Source: Sipunculus nudus
Lineage: Eukaryota; Annelida; Sipuncula; Golfingiida; Sipunculidae
Reading direction: 5' to 3'
NCBI GenBank assembly: GCA_026874595.1
Contig: CM049316.1
Span: forward strand, 38,694,695 to 38,758,694
DNA: 64,000 bases
Position numbers and translations under genes: made by a program. Every line of letters begins with the position of its first letter. The first letter of the stretch is position 1. Under the pieces are notes generated by a model, which did no database searches, was not told the DNA's origin, and saw nothing but the letters and a program-made list of their open reading frames with translations. This document shows, in pieces, positions 52,247 to 58,900 of this stretch.

Positions 52247-55200
52247 GTGTACCTAGGTTGTGCTTGGTCTCCTGTATATCTTGCCGATTTTCAAAAACGT
52301 TCCTTTTGACACGGTTTTATTCATATATAATGGGTTGTCAGCTATAATTTTTTTCCTTTCTTTTCCAAGATCGCACAATCCATAGGCTATTCCGCAAGAT
52401 CTTAAATGCCCAAGATCTTCAGCCTCTAGATGATGGAAGGAAGGCTTCACTGGCGATCGCTCGGCGATTGCAGAATGTTTTATCGTTTTTATTTGGTCCT
52501 GTAATATGTTTGTGTTTAATGTCCCTTGTTTCGGTAACGTTTCAAAGTTAATTGCGACATAGGTTATCGTGCTGTTGCCTTAACATCATTGGAAGGAGCC
52601 GAGATATTTGTATAACTGATATTATGCTGTCTTTTTGGCGATTGTTTTCCTCATTTTGTTTTTAGCGCAGCTGACTAAAAGTCATCTAAGCTTTAGCAAT
52701 TACTCTTTGTCCGTCGTCCGTCCGGTCGTATGTCCATTAACAGGGCACAAATCGTAACTGCTGGACCTGGAACCTCTTACTTCACATCAAGGGAAGTCCA
52801 TAGAAAATCTCCTTGGAAACCTGGAATAAAGTCTCTGTTACCCATATTCGTTGAGCTATGGGGCTCCAAAGCCCCCCCCCCCCCCCCCCCAGAATAATGG
52901 AAAATTTGATATATAAGCTCAAATATCTGAACATCTAACGCATTGATCACCATAATTATTTGCATGGATATTGATCATGGAGTGTTTCATCAGTTTCTGC
53001 AGACTGGTGGCGCCACCTGTATTTTTTCGATTTTTTACAATTTTTTTTCTCTATTTTTGATACCATAAAAGATGCAGTCATCTGTTAACAGTTTACAAAT
53101 CGTAATGACTAGACCTAAAATCCTGTATCTTGACATGCAGGGAGGCCCATGAAAAGTCTCCTTGGAAACCTAAAATTAGGTCTCTGTTACCCATAACCCC
53201 TGAGCTATGGGGCATCGAAGTACCCCCAGAATAATGGAAATTTAGATACAAAAGCTCATGTATCTGAACAACAAATGCATTGATCACCATGAATCCTTGT
53301 ATGCGTATTGATCATGGGGTGTTTCATCAATTCCTGTAGGCTGGTGGCGCCACCTGGATTTTTTTAATGTTTTAGCATTTTTTCTATATTTTTTGCAACC
53401 TTTGAAGACGCGGCTCTGTTAACAGGGCACAAATCATAACCACTAAACCTAGAAATTTCTAATTTGACACATGGGAGGTCCATATAAAGACTCCTTGGAA
53501 ACCTGATATTAGGTCCCATATCTTCCAAACTATGGGGCTCAGAAGTACCCCCAGAATAATTGAAAGCGTGATACAATAGCTCCAGTATCTGAACAACTAA
53601 TACATTGATCATCATAATTCTTTGCATGCATAAACATCAATTAGTGTTTCAGCAGTTCCTGCACACTGGTGGTGCCACTTCAATTTAATAAAAAATGTTT
53701 TAACACATTTTTTCTCTCTTTTTGATACCTTTTATGAGGTGGTAATCCGTTAACAGTGCAGAAAAGCGTAACCATTGGTCCTAGAATGTTCTTACTTGAT
53801 ACCCTGGGAGGTCCATGAAAAGCCTTCTTGGAAACCTGAAATAAGGTCTCTTTTACCCATATTTTCCAAGCTATGGGGCTTATAAGTACCCCCCCCCCCA
53901 GAATATTCGAAAATTTAATACCAAAGAAGGGCACAAATCTTAACAAATCTTATATACCACAGCATTTGTCCTGGAAAAAAAGGGAAACAAAACATTTATT
54001 ATTCATTGTACATGGTGTAAAAGAGAAGAAAAAAAAACAAAACCTTATTTTTAATGCGCATTTCACAAGCTAACCCTTGTAATTATTGACAAATTTGCTT
54101 TGGTTATTATTAAAACAGAAATAGGTAGAAAAACTGGCCTTGGTTGACATGGTAATTTAATGTTCAGGACAAATTGGGGCTTGTTAATATTTATACGATT
54201 ATGTGCAGAAGAAGCTTGACTATTATATAACTATCATTAGAATATTCAAGATAAAATGCACTGAATCATTATCGACATCGAAAAATACGAAACAAACTGC
54301 TATTGCTTTTAATTAACTGTCACGATGATGCACAACCAAAAGTTTGCTGCTTGTCACTGACATGATGATGGTATTCTGATTGTTCGATGACGCAGAGACG
54401 CGAATTCTCCTGCTTATTATTAATAACTAAGAAACTTACATTCCTTAATTTGCTACTGGATACAGGCGGTTATGGCTGCTCTTGCTTATAACTTTCGCGA
54501 TGATGCACAGGCAAAAGTTTCCTGCTTGTCACTGACATGATGATATTTGAGTGTGCGATGACGCACAGAACGGAATACTCCTGATTATTATTATTAATGA
54601 CTAAGAAACTAGCATTACTTAACGTTTTACTGCATACAGTCAGGTTATGGCATAATCGTGAGTTTGAATCTCAGCGCAGGAGCCGCGTCGAGTAGTCCGA
54701 AACCGAATTCGAATTCAATAGATGTACGTACAGGCTAAGTGCTTAGTTAAGTGAGAATTAAAAAAAAAAGATACGGTTTACTCCTATTATTAAAATAAAA
54801 TAAAAAGGTAGGATTACGGGGTTAAATCTTTAAATATAATTTAACATTGGTTTTGGTAATACACAGGGTGATTCCGGCGGGCCTCTCGCCTGTCACGTGG
54901 ACGGACGATACACGGTAGGCGGAGTGGCTTCATACTCGACCATCAGCAAATCAGGACCCGATGTATTCAGTGATGTCCACTACTACCTGACGTGGATAAA
55001 ACAAATCATGGTAAGCAAAACTTATATTCCGTTAATACCGTCCATCAATATGACCAAGAATTTAAATCTAAAATTATGTTAACAGAACGGTAATTGCAAA
55101 TACTATAATTGACTCTTTGTTCGCGATGTTATAAAATTAGCGATATTTATCAAAGGGGAAACATAAATGAAACCTTCGAAAAACCAGATTCTGTGGTTCA

Positions 55201-57023
55201 GGGTGAGCGCAGGACTCAAAGCCGGGAGATCGTGAGTTAGAATCTCAGCCGATGTGGTGAGATTTTTCACTGACGGCCCCCACCCAGGGTGAGCGCTGTG
55301 CAGGCTTAATGGGGAGACTCTGCCCAAAGGTCATGTTTCACTCACAAACGAGTGCGCCTTTCGGGGGTTCCTCAATGTTTTGCCCCAGCAATGGAGATCA
55401 CACACACCCAGGACCCGAAGGAGTCGAACACCGATCCTGGTTGATACCAGAATAACCGGGTACAAGCCCCCTGTCACGTAGTAAGAAACCGGAATGGAAA
55501 TCTGCCGATGTACATAGTAATAGTTAAGCAAGCATTAAACAACGGAGGCGGTTACCTCCACCCAAAAACAATTTAAAAAAACCTTCGTAAATATGACACC
55601 CTATCTACCGGTCATTTATAATATAACCTCATTGGCATGTTTTCTATGTTACCACGCCGCCACGCCTGTAGGTTTGAAAGTCGCAAAGTAAAAGACTGAT
55701 CTTATAAATAATAAAAAAATATTTTATGTTGTTTGTATATCAAAGATAGACGTTACAAACAATATCAGATCTTTCATTTTAACTGCCTTTAGGGGACAAG
55801 AAATTCTCCTCGTGGTTGTGGGTTATTGTCAGATTGTTTGCGTTGATAACGTTATAATGGATATAGGCCCTCCTGTGTGTAGGTCAAGACATAGTTAAAA
55901 TTCTCGCCAACAAAAATTACAAAAAGGAAAATTATAAAATATTTGTCTCGTGAATATGAAGGCATCCACAAGATCATTTACTGAGCGATAGCCTTTTTGG
56001 GCCTGTCAGCTATCAGATGTGAATTGTGAATGGTCACTAAACGTGAGTTTTGAACTGCCTAGCGTGTCTAAATTTAGCTGCCAAGATTTTAGCTGAGCGT
56101 CTTGACTCTTCGGTCATCTTTTATTGGGTACTGATTGGTAATGACACGTTCAGTCCAGTCTGTAAATGGCTATATATCTGCATGGTTTTGTTACACATTA
56201 ATATATATAAATAGGTAGTTGTAATGTATGAAAGGATAGAGGCCGTCGTTTTGCAACAACTCATATGATGATAAATAGGTATTTATACAATAGAAGACAT
56301 GATTTAGCTTCATTTTTTTTAATTCATTTTATTTGTGTTTAATTTCAAAATATTATGTTGAACAATATAGTGTCCAATGGATCATTAAAGATTCTAGTAT
56401 CGTTGTAAACTAGATGGCCGTCGAAACTAGATGATAAATAGGTATTTATACAATAGAAAACATGATTTAGCTTCATTTTTTAAAATTCATTTTATTTTTG
56501 TTTAATTTCAAAATATCATGTTGAACAATATAGTGTCCAATGGATCATTAAAGATTCTAGTATCGTTGTAAACTAGATGGCCTCAATGTCGGTCAGAAAA
56601 GCAAATAGTCGTTCAATGCATGAGTGCTTGCGAACATAATATTATCTTCAGAAGAATATACCAAGAACAAAGAATGACCGAGGTAGTGTGTTAGTATACT
56701 GATTGTGTGAAATTAACAACCCATAGGAAACACTGGCTTTTACTGCCCATTCACGACAAAAGTCACCACAAGTTTATGACCTTGAAGACGTACGATGTTG
56801 ATAATAAAAATTATAAAGTTCTTATTGCAATGTCCGTATTAAAAAGACTGAGTGAAAGTACTTTTTATTGTCTCTTAGATAAAATTTATGTGTATAAAAA
56901 TTATTGTACTATTTCGTTCAGATTGTTTATGAAGCATAAAGGTTAAATTACAAGTCTAGCTGTGGTCGTAAACCCACTGGCCTTGTGACTTGCTAACACT
57001 ACGTCTGCGCCTGCTTTAATGTC

Positions 57024-57107
<84 letters not shown>

Positions 57108-57348
57108 GCACTACAGCTAGGGCTAATGACATTATATTCTGAATGCATAGTGCTATGGAAGCCATGTATTTAGAAAAACAATAGGAAAGAGGATACATGA
57201 AACCGTTTTTGCTGATTTCTCTCACATTACCGTGTGCGTAACCGTAACTGCATATGTTGTTAAAATGATATAGAATAATTAAGGTCCAAGCAAATAGTTA
57301 ATGTAACTTCTTTCTTACTTCAAGAATTCACCCGCGCCAATCGGATGA
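21228..57348 (+). CDS. Secreted mosaic serine protease: MAM – 3×TSP1 – CUB – CUB – S1A peptidase (18 exons, 928 aa)
   Basis: The exons, listed below as separate entries, sum to 2787 nt in one open frame with canonical GT–AG junctions. Signal peptide 1–22; charged linker 23–95; MAM 96–261; TSP1 repeats at about 266–305, 308–354 and 355–398; CUB1 414–526; Gly-rich linker 527–556; CUB2 559–673; S1A domain 696–921; a short tail to 928. Catalytic His738 (TAGHC), Asp786 (NDIAL) and Ser876 (GDSGGP) are present. MAM, TSP1 and CUB modules mediate adhesion or substrate recruitment in secreted proteases such as enteropeptidase or ovochymases, so a targeted extracellular protease is likely; the substrate is unknown. 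The activation site is Asn-Ile-Ile-Gly-Gly rather than Arg/Lys-Ile. Cys683 and Cys806 can tether the pro-part to the protease domain. No transmembrane segment or GPI signal is seen. Exons 2–4 and 18 are the least certain. Confidence 0.88.
21640..21775. repeat. Remnant of the GGATCCA / 'ggtccaaccc' MITE family
   Basis: 'ggggaggatccaccgattagg', 'aggtccaacccaggggg' and 'ccctgaagccccttga' follow the order of the element at 2553–2755, but neither end is intact. It lies in protease intron 1. Confidence 0.45.
23208..23548 (+). repeat. Near-perfect 174-bp tandem duplication
   Basis: The segment starting 'atttaatttacagatg' and ending 'cttctagatttaaaa' occurs twice with a 174-bp offset (for example 23221 and 23395) and almost no mismatches, so it is recent. 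Confidence 0.9.
23782..23876 (+). repeat. 47–48-bp perfect tandem duplication
   Basis: 'acttgttattattgtctctg' through 'gtttgtggaacat' is repeated back-to-back. Confidence 0.9.
24466..24496 (+). CDS. Protease exon 2: 31-nt microexon
   Basis: Acceptor TTTTTATCTAG, donor CGG|GTATGT. It completes an Arg codon and adds a basic stretch ([10 protein letters not shown]). Skipping it would shift the frame into exon 3, which supports inclusion. Confidence 0.6.
24811..24900 (+). repeat. (AT)n microsatellite
   Basis: About 90 bp of AT with one G interruption, ending 37 bp before the exon 3 acceptor. Confidence 0.95.
24938..24986 (+). CDS. Protease exon 3: 49-nt microexon
   Basis: Acceptor TTTTCAG, donor CAC|GTACGT. 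It starts in phase 0 and ends in phase 1. The encoded segment [16 protein letters not shown] is part of the linker before the MAM domain. Confidence 0.6.
25605..25905 (-). repeat. tRNA-derived SINE, family B, copy 2
   Basis: The reverse complement begins with a 'gtgagttcgaatctcagg' B-box region and carries 'aggaacggtgagattttca', 'ctgcagtcttaatcgg', 'cacaaacgagtgtgcctttc' and a final 'gtcacgtaat'. Same order as copies 1, 3 and 4. It lies in protease intron 3. Confidence 0.75.
26118..26174 (+). CDS. Protease exon 4: acidic linker
   Basis: Acceptor TTCCGCAG, donor ACA|GTAAGT, phase 1 to phase 1. Encodes [17 protein letters not shown], an acidic spacer in front of the MAM domain. Confidence 0.65.
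26175..28755. other. Protease intron 4, left part: no gene recognised
   Basis: AT-rich with poly-G runs. A C-run/'ggacc' remnant of the MITE family lies at about 27960–28085, and an 'acctccgcca' string at about 28178. No open frame has support. Confidence 0.45.
26618..26638 (+). repeat. Poly-G run
   Basis: About 20 consecutive G in AT-rich surroundings. Similar runs occur at about 26991–27008, 32339–32352, 37321–37333, 45796–45817 and, as C, at 28022–28033, 34975–34991, 43662–43677 and 52872–52891. Confidence 0.9.
28757..28804 (+). repeat. (TA)n microsatellite
   Basis: Nearly pure TA, ending just before the LTR-like block. Confidence 0.95.
28999..29053 (+). promoter_or_regulatory. Two heat-shock-element-like motifs upstream of the 29084 TATA box
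   Basis: TTCCTGAA at 28999–29006 (within GAATTCCTGAA) and TTCGAGAA at 29046–29053 (followed by GAATTC) fit the TTCnnGAA pattern. They lie about 85 and 38 bp upstream of the TATA box. Confidence 0.35.
29084..29091 (+). promoter_or_regulatory. TATA box in the LTR-like block
   Basis: TATATAAA, followed by AGGGACCGTG; the expected start site is near 29115. Confidence 0.45.
29929..30075 (+). CDS. Protease exon 5: MAM domain, N-terminal part
   Basis: Acceptor TCTTTCAG, donor TCAG|GTAACC, phase 1–1. Encodes [15 protein letters not shown], the two-cysteine opening of a MAM domain, followed by a Pro/Thr-rich loop. Confidence 0.88.
30523..30720 (+). CDS. Protease exon 6: MAM domain, middle
   Basis: Acceptor CCTTTCAG, donor ACAG|GTAAAA, phase 1–1. 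Carries [10 protein letters not shown] and [11 protein letters not shown], both typical MAM core strands with the third cysteine. Confidence 0.92.
31378..31530 (+). CDS. Protease exon 7: MAM domain, C-terminal part
   Basis: Acceptor TTTCTACAG, donor GCTA|GTAAGT, phase 1–1. Carries [16 protein letters not shown] and [13 protein letters not shown], the closing strands and fourth conserved cysteine (Cys260) of MAM. Confidence 0.92.
31531..32764. other. Protease intron 7: dispersed repeats and microsatellite
   Basis: A repeat-like block at about 31695–32110 starts 'tccacctatccatagttgga'. A G-run/'ggggtggggg' patch lies at 32325–32360, TAG trinucleotides at 32405–32460, and the (TA)n/(TG)n tract at 32583–32648. 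No gene. Confidence 0.45.
32583..32648 (+). repeat. (TA)n–(TG)n compound microsatellite
   Basis: About 37 bp of TA leads into about 29 bp of TG. Confidence 0.95.
32765..33001 (+). CDS. Protease exon 8: TSP1 repeat 1 and most of repeat 2
   Basis: Acceptor TTATTTGTAG, donor CAGG|GTAAAT, phase 1–1. Repeat 1 has [17 protein letters not shown], with a WxxW C-mannosylation motif and a CxxTCG O-fucosylation motif. Repeat 2 has [15 protein letters not shown] and lacks the usual Gly after the second Cys. The donor lies inside the target-site duplication of the foldback element at 33011–33391. Confidence 0.9.
33011..33391. mobile_element. Foldback transposon with ~115-bp inverted arms, inserted at the exon 8 splice donor
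   Basis: The 381-bp element begins TAGTCTCTCCAACAGACGCC and ends with the reverse complement (GGCGTCTGTTGGAGAGACTA). The arms pair from about 33011–33125 with 33268–33391, with a few small gaps. It is flanked by identical 10-bp direct repeats GGTAAATCAA at 33001–33010 and 33392–33401. Long inverted arms with 9–10-bp duplications suggest a Mutator-like (MULE) non-autonomous element; this is inference. The duplicated decamer contains the exon 8 donor itself. Confidence 0.85.
33545..33860. repeat. Dispersed element with 'tatggttctcaggcaccgcc' end, copy 1
   Basis: 'agatatggttcccaggcacc' and 'gcccgcatcaattttaaccc' at about 33573–33610, then an inverted counterpart ('cgcccacccgcactgattt', 'gtgcgtgagaacc') at about 33800–33843. 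Related copies lie at about 38850–38935, 40230–40530 and 47560–47720, all in protease introns. Confidence 0.5.
34000..34480. repeat. GC-richer block of unknown origin
   Basis: Distinctly GC-richer than its surroundings, with no recognisable protein domain on either strand. It looks like a transposon fragment (for example around 'cactcttgggccaaaatgtg'), but no ends are defined. Confidence 0.3.
35395..35725 (+). repeat. tRNA-derived SINE, family B, copy 3
   Basis: Head 'gcagacgcaggactcaaagc', B-box-like 'tgtgttcgaatcgcg', then 'cacaaacgagtgcgcctttt', 'gatccgcaggtgtggaaatc' and 'cctgtcacgtagtctcaaac'. Same layout as the other three copies. It lies in protease intron 8. Confidence 0.8.
36079..36591. 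mobile_element. Non-autonomous DNA transposon with TTAA target site
   Basis: The ends are AGGGCCGAA at 36079 and TTCGGCCCT ending at 36591, flanked by TTAA at 36075–36078 and 36592–36595. The interior is GC-rich, full of short inverted 'cgacacaaaccgacac' type motifs, and carries a spurious 149-codon minus-strand frame. TTAA duplication is typical of piggyBac-like elements, but the ends lack the usual CCC start, so the superfamily is open. Confidence 0.65.
36718..36888 (+). CDS. Protease exon 9: end of TSP1 repeat 2 and all of repeat 3
   Basis: The acceptor ATTTTGAAG is weak in pyrimidines, but it is the best site giving phase 1 and an intact frame; 36733 is the alternative. It supplies KCGHLPC, the last two cysteines of repeat 2, then [15 protein letters not shown] and EGGPCADN of repeat 3. 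It ends CCAT|GTAAGA, and the final Cys398 codon is split with exon 10. The 3' half is duplicated at 37049. Confidence 0.85.
36821..37297 (+). repeat. Tandem duplication of the exon 9 3' half plus adjacent intron
   Basis: Unit 1 (36821 to about 37048) covers the end of exon 9 and 160 bp of intron. Unit 2 (37049–37297) repeats it with a few substitutions and about 20 bp inserted. Confidence 0.85.
37049..37117 (+). pseudogene. Pseudo-exon: second copy of the TSP1 repeat 3 C-terminal half
   Basis: Encodes [20 protein letters not shown]-like sequence in frame, closely matching exon 9. It lacks the WSSW and first two cysteines of a TSP1 repeat. The donor has changed from CCAT|GTAAGA to CCATGTCAGA, and the preceding 'agcag' is not an ideal acceptor. 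Use of it would give an incomplete TSP1. Confidence 0.6.
37961..38130 (+). CDS. Protease exon 10: Pro-rich hinge and CUB1, first half
   Basis: Acceptor TTTTACAG, donor ACG|GTGAGC, phase 1–0. A Pro/Ser/Thr hinge ([14 protein letters not shown]) precedes CUB1 with Cys414, [22 protein letters not shown] (Cys444) and KWVI. Confidence 0.9.
38940..39071 (+). repeat. tRNA-like SINE, family A, copy 1
   Basis: A box TAGCGAAGCGG (38971–38981) and B box GGTTCGACTCC (39014–39024), both perfect consensus matches and 43 bp apart as in a tRNA. The D arm (GCGA/TCGC) and T arm (CTGGG/CCCGG) can pair, but the acceptor stem cannot, so it is not a tRNA gene. It ends near CGTAACAC. Confidence 0.75.
39181..39338 (+). 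repeat. tRNA-like SINE, family A, copy 2, with inverted GTGTTACG ends
   Basis: Starts GTGTTACG and ends CGTAACAC. A box TAGCGAAACGG (39239–39249) and B box GGTTCGACTCC (39282–39292). Closely similar to copy 1, with about 26 bp extra before the A box. Confidence 0.75.
39795..40011 (+). CDS. Protease exon 11: CUB1, second half
   Basis: Acceptor CCATTCTAG, donor GTTC|GTGAGT, phase 0–1. Carries [23 protein letters not shown] and GFFIQFQAV, the closing CUB strands. The third and fourth CUB cysteines are absent. Confidence 0.9.
40230..40530. repeat. Dispersed element with 'ggttctcaggcaccgcc' end, copy 3
   Basis: 'ggtatgtttcgataaaaatg' and 'gaaaagcatgaaaataa' near 40280–40330 recur at about 47640–47690. 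'gatgcgggcggtgcctgag' at about 40473 is the inverted end motif. Copy 2 is a fragment at about 38850–38935. Confidence 0.5.
41208..41428 (+). CDS. Protease exon 12: Gly-rich linker and CUB2, first half
   Basis: Acceptor TTTGTTGCAG, donor ACG|GTAAGA, phase 1–0. A linker of Gly/Thr/Ser runs (residues about 530–550) leads to Cys559, [14 protein letters not shown], Cys590 and KWQM of CUB2. Confidence 0.9.
41715..41890 (+). repeat. Copy of the 'gcggatcatgtgcaggatcc' dispersed repeat, directly upstream of exon 13
   Basis: Contains 'ggatcatgtgcaggatccat', 'caatgaaattccgttcttga', a CA-rich tail and 'acgggg'. It is followed about 30 bp later by the exon 13 acceptor. Confidence 0.6.
41923..42142 (+). 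CDS. Protease exon 13: CUB2, second half
   Basis: Acceptor TTTTCTCACAG, donor TCT|GTGAGT, phase 0–1. Carries [19 protein letters not shown] and [11 protein letters not shown] copy of the dispersed repeat ends just upstream of the acceptor. Confidence 0.9.
43101..43144 (+). repeat. (AT)n microsatellite
   Basis: Nearly pure AT, 35 bp before the exon 14 acceptor. Confidence 0.95.
43180..43387 (+). CDS. Protease exon 14: pro-segment, activation site and catalytic His
   Basis: Acceptor ATTTACAG, donor CGCC|GTAAGT, phase 1–2. Carries Cys683 (pairs with the 122-type Cys806), [13 protein letters not shown] with the cleavage point Asn695|Ile696, HFCGG and TAGHCF with His738. Confidence 0.93.
43388..45454. 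other. Protease intron 14: microsatellites and diverged repeats only
   Basis: Poly-C at 43662–43677, a GAGTC-type patch at about 43705–43755, (TA)n at 43886–43938, and a minus-strand 'ggttcgaatcccatgtcagg' B-box-like string at about 44089–44115 that may be a SINE fragment. No coding sequence recognised. Confidence 0.5.
43886..43938 (+). repeat. (TA)n microsatellite
   Basis: Nearly pure TA repeat. Confidence 0.95.
45455..45717 (+). CDS. Protease exon 15: catalytic Asp region
   Basis: Acceptor ATACTTCAG, donor ACAG|GTAAAA, phase 2–1. Carries [13 protein letters not shown] (Asp786), TPICLP and SGWGYT, all S1A landmarks. Confidence 0.94.
45779..45817 (+). repeat. (TG)n followed by a ~20-G run
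   Basis: TG dinucleotides grade into uninterrupted G. Confidence 0.9.
45870..46085 (+). repeat. Copy of the 'gatgacg..cta.atcc.gat.a.gtgcc' dispersed repeat
   Basis: 'ccatgatgacgtttctaaat', 'ccacaccaaaatgtaacc', 'gattccgttcataattgcat' and a CA-rich tail match the copies at 61570, 61870 and 63610. Confidence 0.65.
46140..48199. other. Protease intron 15, right part: diverged repeats, no gene
   Basis: Internally similar stretches ('gatgtattgggctgaaattt' / 'aatgtatcggcctgtaattt') suggest old tandem units at 46310–46680. A 'ggttctcaggcac' element fragment lies at 47560–47720. The 100-codon frame at 47320 has no domain. Confidence 0.45.
48200..48327 (+). CDS. Protease exon 16: Cys168–Cys182 region up to the S1 pocket
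   Basis: Acceptor TTTGTACAG, donor CAAG|GTACGT, phase 1–0. Carries DDRCRYNN and QICVGENPS, then NSMYK. Ser870 aligns with position 189 at the pocket base and Tyr872 with position 191. The last 12 nt are homologous to the adjoining minisatellite unit. Confidence 0.9.
48316..50290 (+). repeat. 35-bp minisatellite, about 50 degenerate units, starting at the exon 16 donor
   Basis: Unit: GATACGTTTGTCCATATACA followed by AGCCACGTCAGCCGT. Units vary in length by a few bp and blur beyond about 50150. The first unit overlaps the last 12 exon nucleotides (TCCATGTACAAG), with the intron start GTACGTCAGCCGTAATAC in register. Confidence 0.92.
50300..52720. other. Protease intron 16, middle: no gene recognised
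   Basis: AT-rich with an ATT trinucleotide tract at about 50884–50911 and a (CT)n tract at 52203–52244. Nothing else is supported. Confidence 0.5.
52203..52244 (+). repeat. (CT)n microsatellite
   Basis: CT units with one CG interruption. Confidence 0.95.
52725..53950 (+). repeat. ~335-bp tandem repeat, four units plus a fragment
   Basis: Units begin at 'taacag.gcacaaatc' motifs at 52739, 53087, 53421 and 53752 (spacings 348, 334, 331), with a truncated start near 53928. Shared strings include 'ctccttggaaacct', 'gagctatggggc', 'cccccagaataatgg' and 'ctggtggcgccacctg'. Poly-C length differs between units. Confidence 0.9.
54640..54720 (+). repeat. Possible SINE fragment
   Basis: 'atcgtgagtttgaatctcag' resembles the B-box region of SINE family B, without the rest of the element. 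Confidence 0.35.
54867..55010 (+). CDS. Protease exon 17: catalytic Ser and C-terminal helix
   Basis: Acceptor AATACACAG, donor ATG|GTAAGC, phase 0–0. Starts [11 protein letters not shown] (Ser876) and ends [11 protein letters not shown], the S1A C-terminal helix. No Cys occupies the 220 position. Confidence 0.93.
55185..55515 (+). repeat. tRNA-derived SINE, family B, copy 4
   Basis: The best-preserved copy: 'gagcgcaggactcaaagccg', 'gatcgtgagttagaatctca', 'ggtgagatttttcactgac', 'ctcacaaacgagtgcgcctt', 'ctgtcacgtagtaagaaacc'. It lies in protease intron 17. Confidence 0.85.
56267..56580 (+). repeat. 163-bp tandem duplication
   Basis: 'gatgataaataggtatttat' through 'gtaaactagatggcc' occurs at 56267 and 56430 with very few differences. 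Confidence 0.9.
57027..57108 (+). repeat. (TA)n–(GA)n compound microsatellite
   Basis: TA tract leading into GA tract within intron 17. Confidence 0.95.
57325..57348 (+). CDS. Protease exon 18: eight-codon terminal coding exon
   Basis: The acceptor TTTCTTACTTCAAG is pyrimidine-rich and phase 0, matching the phase-0 donor at 55010. It encodes NSPAPIG then TGA. It is the first in-phase acceptor I found giving a short tail. If the exon 17 donor were ignored, the frame would run on to a TAA at 55080–55082. Possible poly(A) signals are ATTAAA at 57579 or AATAAA at 58170. Confidence 0.5.
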   Translation, partial: NSPAPIG

Positions 57349-57729
57349 CGCAGATGATGAGGAAGGGTCGGATAAAGAAGTTGGAGATCTCGGAGGGATA
57401 CATCATACTTATAGGACGATGAGATTTTGAATACGGGAAACAATGCACATCAAGAGGCAGAATAACGTAGACATAATTTATAAAAATACAATATATTGTG
57501 ATTTTTTTATGGTGACGCAGGATTTGCCTGAACGTGAGGTTTCGCGGCAAGGCAAATAATGTCTTATTCTTTAATTTAATTAAATATGTATAAAGTATAA
57601 GTGGAAAGGAATCCCTCATATTAAAATATATTTTATTTATAGCTGACATTCGCTTCACAACTGAAACCTTAACCTTCATGATTATAAACATATAAAGGTC
57701 TGCGTGTTTCCATGTTTGCGTATATGCGT

Positions 57730-58290
57730 ATGTGGATGAACCGGCATTATATATTGTTCAGTCGACCGAGCAGACCTTCCACCAAAAGATGGTGAAGTGA
57801 CGTCATTTTATACCAAGGGTCCCCGAGTTCCCGCAGACCCTATACGTGAAAATCGCTCCTGTGTCGATTTTTAAGCATGTATATATAAGTACAAACGCAT
57901 ATACGCTGACGGACACATGGAAACACCCCCGTTACAAAATCATATGAGCGATTGTAATGCATATACGCATATACTCAAACATGGAAGTACCCCTTAATGC
58001 GCAGATTAAGAGGACGTTACTGGATCCTAAAACACTTTACAGAATACACAGCACGATATTGCTCCTAAAAGACGTTTTACATTATATAACGACAAACTAA
58101 GTCTCCTCTGTGTCCACCATTTTCATGATAATTCCAAATATAAATCGCATTTCATGTTCACACGAGTTCAATAAAATTCCATGTATGTTTTATATATACA
58201 AATAAATATACACAAACTGCATAGACATTTTGTAATTTTCAATTGAGTATATTAATAAATATGAGATAATTTGAGTAAATGGATCCGAAG

Positions 58291-58359
<69 letters not shown>

Positions 58360-58900
58360 CGAGCGTGCGTACGTGCGTGCGTGCGTGCGTGCGTTCAAAG
58401 CAAGACCGCTTAATGCATTTGTGAGATTAAGAATAGGTCCCTAAACCAGTCGTGCAGATGAAGTAGAAAGCACTCACAGAGCCCATACCTGCGCCAATAC
58501 CAGTCCTGTATCTGCATCCATTTCCGCGTTACACATTAATTAACCCATATCCCGGCTGTGAAGTTCCACAATACTTCACCGAAATTCACTGAAAACATCA
58601 GCTGATATTGACTTTTAACATACTTTGAAACAAATGCCATTGCCCATAGAACGTTGAAGAAAGTCAAAGAAAACGTTTGAAGAATTTGTTTTGTGAAAAA
58701 CTGACTGATGATGAATTTGTGCGTGAACCGGCATTATATATTGTTCAGTGGACCGAGCAGACCTTCCACAAAAAGATGGTGAAATGACGTCATTTTATAC
58801 CTTTGGTCCCCGAGTTCACGCAGACCCTATACGTAAATATCGCTCCTGTGGCAAATTTTAAGCGTGCATATATAAGTACAAACGCATATACACTGACCTA
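57730..58900 (+). repeat. Direct duplication of a ~175-bp segment, 988 bp apart
   Basis: 'gaaccggcattatatattgt' (57737 and 58725), 'cagaccttccac', 'gtgacgtcattttatacc' / 'atgacgtcattttatacc' and 'aagtacaaacgcatatac' recur in order. The second copy has a further partial echo ('gtgaaaaactgac') near 58650 and 58913. Confidence 0.85.
58293..58394 (+). repeat. (GA)n followed by (CGTG)n
   Basis: About 65 bp of GA, then tetranucleotide CGTG units. Confidence 0.95.
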
